Positions 59,745-64,000 of a DNA stretch of 64,000 bases are shown here, piece by piece. The notes under the pieces are model-generated. The model was not told the origin of the DNA. It saw only the letters and a program-made list of their open reading frames with translations, and searched no databases. The position numbers were made by a program, and so were the translations under genes. Location of the stretch: assembly GCF_018687715.1 (NCBI RefSeq), contig NC_056762.1:41764520-41828519 (forward strand). Reading direction: 5' to 3'. The stretch is from Carya illinoinensis (Eukaryota > Streptophyta > Magnoliopsida > Fagales > Juglandaceae). Positions within the stretch are counted from its first letter, which is position 1. Every line of letters begins with the position of its first letter.

Positions 59745-62406
59745 CTACGCCGACTCGATTGCTTCAACCTGTTGTCGAGCCAGATATTTCTCCCTCCGCT
59801 CTTTCTGAAATACACAAGTGTTAACAGCTATAAAACAAGGAAAGGAAGAGGAGAGTTTTAGGATAAAATTACATCAGAAAGTGCATGAAACCCATACCCA
59901 TTCATCTATTACAAGCCCTTCTCCCACAACCCTAGGTCCTGTATCTACAGGAGGTTTCTTGCGTGTTTCCAGTGCAGCCTCAGCTTCGGCTAGTTGACGC
60001 TTAAGTTTATCCAAAGCCTAGGAAGTAGGGAAAAAACTCACATAATGACACTTGTTAACAAAAGACCCTGCGGTAATTAAAAACTGTCAGAAATTCAACT
60101 TACAGGACTAGGACGCTCCATGTCTAAAAAGACAACCCGCAAAATTCGCTCAACTGTTGCTTGATCCTTTTGTTCATCAAACTGTGAGAAAAAGTTCAAT
60201 AACAAATATTGGGTCAGCACTGGCAAATATCTCACAAGCCAAGAACACACAAGGGGTGGTGGGCTGGGGAAGTTAGAGCAACGTGTGCATTAGTTTTGGA
60301 ATGGATTATTTAAGCACTACAAACATATTTACCACAGTTGTTTAGCTTAAAACTGTAAAGCGGTTAGAGTTGTTCGACCCCACCACTTCTACATTTATTT
60401 CAAAATGAAAATGTAAAGTGTAAAGATCTCAAGATGAACATTTTCCCATAGACAAGCAATAAACATTGTGCATCACAAAGGGTCATGAAACAAAACATAA
60501 ATGCAGAAAAGAAAACAAAATGACAAATACAAGAACTGAATTAGCATTGCCATCCATGAAAAACATCCAATACAGCACAAATGAACCTCAATTATAGGCT
60601 TTTTTTTCTTATCACAAGCAAAAATAACTTTAAATATTTGAGCCTTCTCAAGTACTGACTAATGTTAAAACTCCCTAGCACTACTCTGTTTTGAAAAGTA
60701 TCATGGCCATTAGTACTCTTGAAAGAGAAATGCAGAATAAGCCATCAATCAACAATTATGCTCAACACAAGTTACAAGACTTCAGCATAAATTCCGCTGA
60801 AATATTTGAGTACTGATTCTCCAACCTAACCAATTTACACATTGATTTCCTTATTTGCTTTTGTTTCTCATCCATCAAAATAAAATGAGTTTCAAACTCA
60901 CAGAGTAGCATTGATAAACTAGCATATTGGTACGAAGGCCATAGAACTTACCAGCTCAGGCACATACTCCATTCCTGCTTTCACCTTCAGACTCATGATC
61001 TTGAACTTAATCTTACTCTTCTGGTCCAATTGTTTTTCATTGTTCTCAGTATGCTCCACAAACTTGAACACTGACCATTCAATCATGACATGGAAGAGAA
61101 GGGCGGGGGGGAGATGGAGGGAGAGAATTAACGAGATCGTACGTTGGGAAGAGCAAACAAACACAGCAAAACGATTCTTGTAGAAAATTACAAGCCGAAT
61201 CCCACTTCCCCTACCAATAAAAATTTGAAATTCCAAGAGTAATACCAGTTGCAATAATACTTTCTCCGGGAGCAAGGATACCACCAGGAGGGCGCATATA
61301 ACAGCTCTTTGGTGCTGTAGTTTGAAACTGAAGCAGGACAAACAAAGCCTTAGATTTTTCTCGTAAATTATTGTAAGCACAGATAAAAGATATTTAAAAA
61401 AAAAAAAAAATTAACTGCCTCAAACTCCCGTATAAATTAGAACAGTGGTCCATTATGCTCGGGACTACAACAATTAACACGGACTTTACAGAATGCTACA
61501 AACTATCAGTGAATACGGAAACAACGTTAAAAGAAAGAAGCATAGAGAAGATATCAATACCTTGAAAGCAACATGAGACCTGCTTGTGTTCTTCAACCTG
61601 ATCGCGCTCTTAACCTGTTTACCAGGCTCATCTTCGCGATACACACAACGCAATGTAAGGCAATGAGAACGAAACTAATCTCGAATTTGAAAGATAAAGA
61701 ATGTGCAGATGTGTGCGCGAACATAGCACATAAACTCGATGGCTTCTCATGTAATCATGCAATCAGAATTCCACCGGGCTAAACAGAAGCTAAGGGCGGT
61801 GCCTGATTGACATCTAGAAAGCACTTTTAATGTTTTCATGTTGCTCATTTTTTTTTTATCGCTCAAAATTCCAAAACCTTGAAAAAGTCAATTTTGGAAA
61901 AAGCACTCTTTTTTAGCTTTCCCGTAAAGATCTCACCTTAAAAGGGTAATGAAAAAAAAAAAAAAAAACAATTTGCAGGCATTTTTTAGAAAAGGCGAGC
62001 AAAGGACGCACAGAGATGATTAAAGAACCCTCCAATAATGAAAACGAAACGCTTATCATCTAATTGAGCAGACCATGAAACAGCAAGTTCTTCGGAATTG
62101 ATCAAAAGGTCAAAGCAAAGAGCTCGAAGAAAACGACGACGTACTTGGGAAGTAGAGGTTGTTGGTGGGGTCGAGCCGGAGCCTACGCCGAGGAGGGAGC
62201 AGCGATCGGGCCACAGACGACACAGTTTTGGAGGACGGCTTCGAATTGGGCCCCACTACGTGTCGGTTGCTTAGGCTCCCGTGGTTACTATGCGTAAGGT
62301 GCTGCGTAGAGGAGGAAGACGACGACATATTTCCCGATTGCCAAAACGGGCAGAGTCGGAAAACCTTAACGTCGGAGTGCGACCTGTGGTGGTCCGCGAG
62401 GGCCAT
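59745..62406 (-). CDS. VAMP-associated protein (MSP domain), plant VAP4 type
   Basis: Seven exons on the minus strand: 62406-62145, 61631-61561, 61327-61246, 61070-60952, 60181-60104, 60017-59898 and 59804-59745. All introns are GT-AG with consistent phases, and the product is 263 aa. A Ser-rich N-terminus contains SSVARSLLPPRRRLRLDP. The MSP domain begins at about residue 80 (NNLYFP) and continues with EPGKQVKSAIRLKNTSRSHV, FQTTAPKSCYMRPPGGILAP and KSKIKFKIMSLKVK. After it come a helical stretch (DKLKRQLAEAEAALETRK) and a basic tail WKERREKYLARQQ. VAPs bind FFAT-like motifs and link the ER to the cytoskeleton or other membranes. Like the VAP4-1/4-2 proteins of Arabidopsis, this one lacks a C-terminal membrane anchor. 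The exon 2 acceptor (GCGAAG) has a weak pyrimidine tract, so Asn at that junction is less certain. Confidence 0.88.
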
Positions 62407-63779
62407 CGTATCGCCGGAACTTGAGACGCAGCGAGCTGCTATTGGGTCCGCTAGGTCCGTCCGTCCGTCGCTGCGATTGCCTACGTGCCGATCGGAGATT
62501 TTAAAGATGATGATGCCACTCCAGATTGCAATATTGTGGGACTCGGAACTCGGAAGTCATTAAGTTAGTTATTAAAAGGCGAATAATAGTCATGACTCCG
62601 TTTTATTCAGACCTGGATTGCACAGACACCGTACTCCACGACGCTGTGAAATCACCCACTCTCGTACAGGCGCGTCGGATCCACATCCATTGGAAAAGCA
62701 AAGAGAGAACAGCATTGGTGTAAGCTGTAACGTGGTGTCACATGACAGCCCGAGAGCGTGAAAGACATTGCAAAGGGAATTTAGTTTACTTAGTTCGGAG
62801 TAGATAGAGTTGGTCGAAGATGTAACGGCATTTCTTTTCTGAAGGTGGGGAGAGGACATGGTTGTAATGATGGTTTGTAGAGATTTAGGTAAGGAGTGAT
62901 TGTACGGAATTTATAATGGCATTTGTGTGTATTTGGATCTTTTTGGAATTTTGGTTGGGAATTAATTTGGTGAGTTATGATATTTCCTGCGTGAATTAGT
63001 TTATTTTAAACGATTTGACGTTTCGGGTTTTCTTTTTTCTTTTTTCTTTTTTTTTACTGCATGTCAGTAAAATCAGGGAAAGAGTAATGCTCCAACTCAG
63101 GCCTAGATCTCTTTTATAAAAAAATTTATTTTATTTTATTTTATTTAATCAGCATAATTTTTTAAAATTTTTATATAAAATAAAATAAATAATTTAATTT
63201 TTTTTAAATTTTAATATAAAAATAATATATTTTATTCAATTTTTAAATTTAATTTAAATTTATCTCATCTAATGAAAAAAACCGTAGCTCATGGTCTTCA
63301 AACTCTTAAAAATAAATTATGTAATTCCCATTCAAATTTGAGCTTTGCAGTTTTGCATCACAGGAGTGGGGCCGATTGAATAAGCTCCTCCGTTGACATT
63401 TCCATGAATGAATGAAATTCAGCGCCGGAGCAATACAAATATAAAAATAATTTTATAAATTGATATAATTTTAATTTCGTGAATTAAATTTATTTTATAA
63501 TAAAAATAATTTTATAATTTATAATTTTTTTTTATCAATAATATGTTTATTTTTTTATTTAAAAATTGGGAAAAATGGAAATAAACAAAGACTTGAAAAA
63601 AACAAAAGGAAAAAAGTGGAGGACGAAAACAGGTGATTGTAAGCACTCACTAAGCATAATCCTCAACTTTGAGTGAAAGGACTCGTGACATGTAGTGGAC
63701 TAGTCTGGCAAACATATCTAAATCTTTTCAACAGATCTCTCCATAACCTACACTCAATGATTACAACAAATAAAAAGAG
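62407..63779. other. Spacer upstream of the VAP4-type gene
   Basis: The presumed VAP4 promoter lies near 62407-62600. A dispersed MITE copy occupies about 63110-63280. Nothing coding is supported. Confidence 0.45.
63110..63280. repeat. Copy of the dispersed AT-rich MITE family
   Basis: Reverse-oriented relative to 15820, with AAATTTTTATATAAAATAAAATAAAT and ATAATATATTTTATTCAATT words and a CATCTCATCTAATG-like end. Confidence 0.5.
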
Positions 63780-64000
63780 TTAATTGGGTCCCCAGTAAAC
63801 TAGGTGAAAGAGGCACTCAGCCTTCTCTTCTTTCCTTCTCCTCTTCTTCTTCTCATCAGGGCATTGTGGCTGAGTCACAGTTCCAGCACTGCGCCACACG
63901 TTGTTTCCCTTATTGCCTACAGATTCTGCCACAGCATTTCTATTCTGCTGCATGTTCTTCAATGCCATCTCAAACTTGCAGATCTTCCCATTACCACCCA
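63780..64000 (-). CDS. Unidentified open frame, 3' end of a gene entering the window
   Basis: The minus-strand frame is open from the window edge (64000) to the stop at 63780. It contains KICKFEMALKNMQQNRNAV, a Lys/Arg/Glu-rich run (DEKKKRRRKEEKAE) and the C-terminus LFHLVYWGPN. An internal ATG is at 63968, but the frame stays open beyond it, so this may be a last exon. The WGPN ending recalls the tail of some small plant wound-responsive proteins; the similarity is too short to assign. No confident identity. Confidence 0.35.
   Translation of the reverse strand, partial: GGNGKICKFEMALKNMQQNRNAVAESVGNKGNNVWRSAGTVTQPQCPDEKKKRRRKEEKAECLFHLVYWGPN

Noticed and set aside
60995..61183. Plus-strand open frame over VAP4 exon 4
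   Set aside because: It is antisense to a well-supported exon with correct splice phases.
1..64000. CRISPR array, bacterial operons, rRNA or tRNA genes
   Set aside because: The palindrome arrays in the LTRs lack uniform repeat/spacer structure, and the sequence is clearly plant nuclear. I saw no rRNA similarity and no convincing tRNA cloverleaf by eye; a covariance-model scan would decide.

Overview
The window is plant nuclear DNA. The evidence is long AT-rich spacers, GT-AG introns in every intact gene, dinucleotide microsatellites, LTR retrotransposons and MITEs. Protein relationships point to a woody eudicot. Fagales (walnut family) is my suspicion, from a dispersed MITE family that resembles one I associate with that order; this is inference, not proof.

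Layout. 1-4511: a decayed Ty1/copia element whose left LTR is cut at base 286 by an inverted Athila-type LTR fragment. 4512-10457: AT-rich spacer with small MITE-like elements. 10458-12568: subgroup Ib bHLH transcription factor (iron-deficiency type), 3 exons. 12569-23228: spacer with microsatellites, two hAT-like non-autonomous elements and a 267-bp tandem duplication. 23229-30056: cyclic nucleotide-gated channel of the CNGC4 type, 7 exons, 683 aa. 32083-36939 (minus): LC8-type dynein light chain with two exons, whose intron holds a truncated Ty1/copia element (32510-36711). 38500-55461: a Mutator-like element (MULE) with imperfect TIRs and a perfect 9-bp target-site duplication (TSD). It carries an FRS/FAR1-type transposase pseudogene and an antisense GRF-zinc-finger gene, and is split by a complete 9.6-kb Athila-type Ty3 element (40064-49682, 5-bp TSD). 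56686-58658: DUF1223 gene with a SINE-like insertion in its only intron. 59745-62406 (minus): VAP4-type MSP-domain gene, 7 exons. 63780-64000 (minus): the 3' end of an unidentified open frame running off the window.

The single-copy genes do not form a pathway: iron-homeostasis regulation, Ca2+/cation channel, dynein light chain, DUF1223 and ER contact-site protein. The coherent story is in the mobile DNA. The nest is resolved by TSDs: the MULE inserted first, and the Athila element then entered it. In the MULE transposase all ten premature stops can be explained by single C-to-T (or G-to-A) transitions, with no frameshift over about 2.1 kb, and several stops in the Athila and copia genes are of the same type. 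This suggests decay by cytosine-methylation/deamination of silenced elements.
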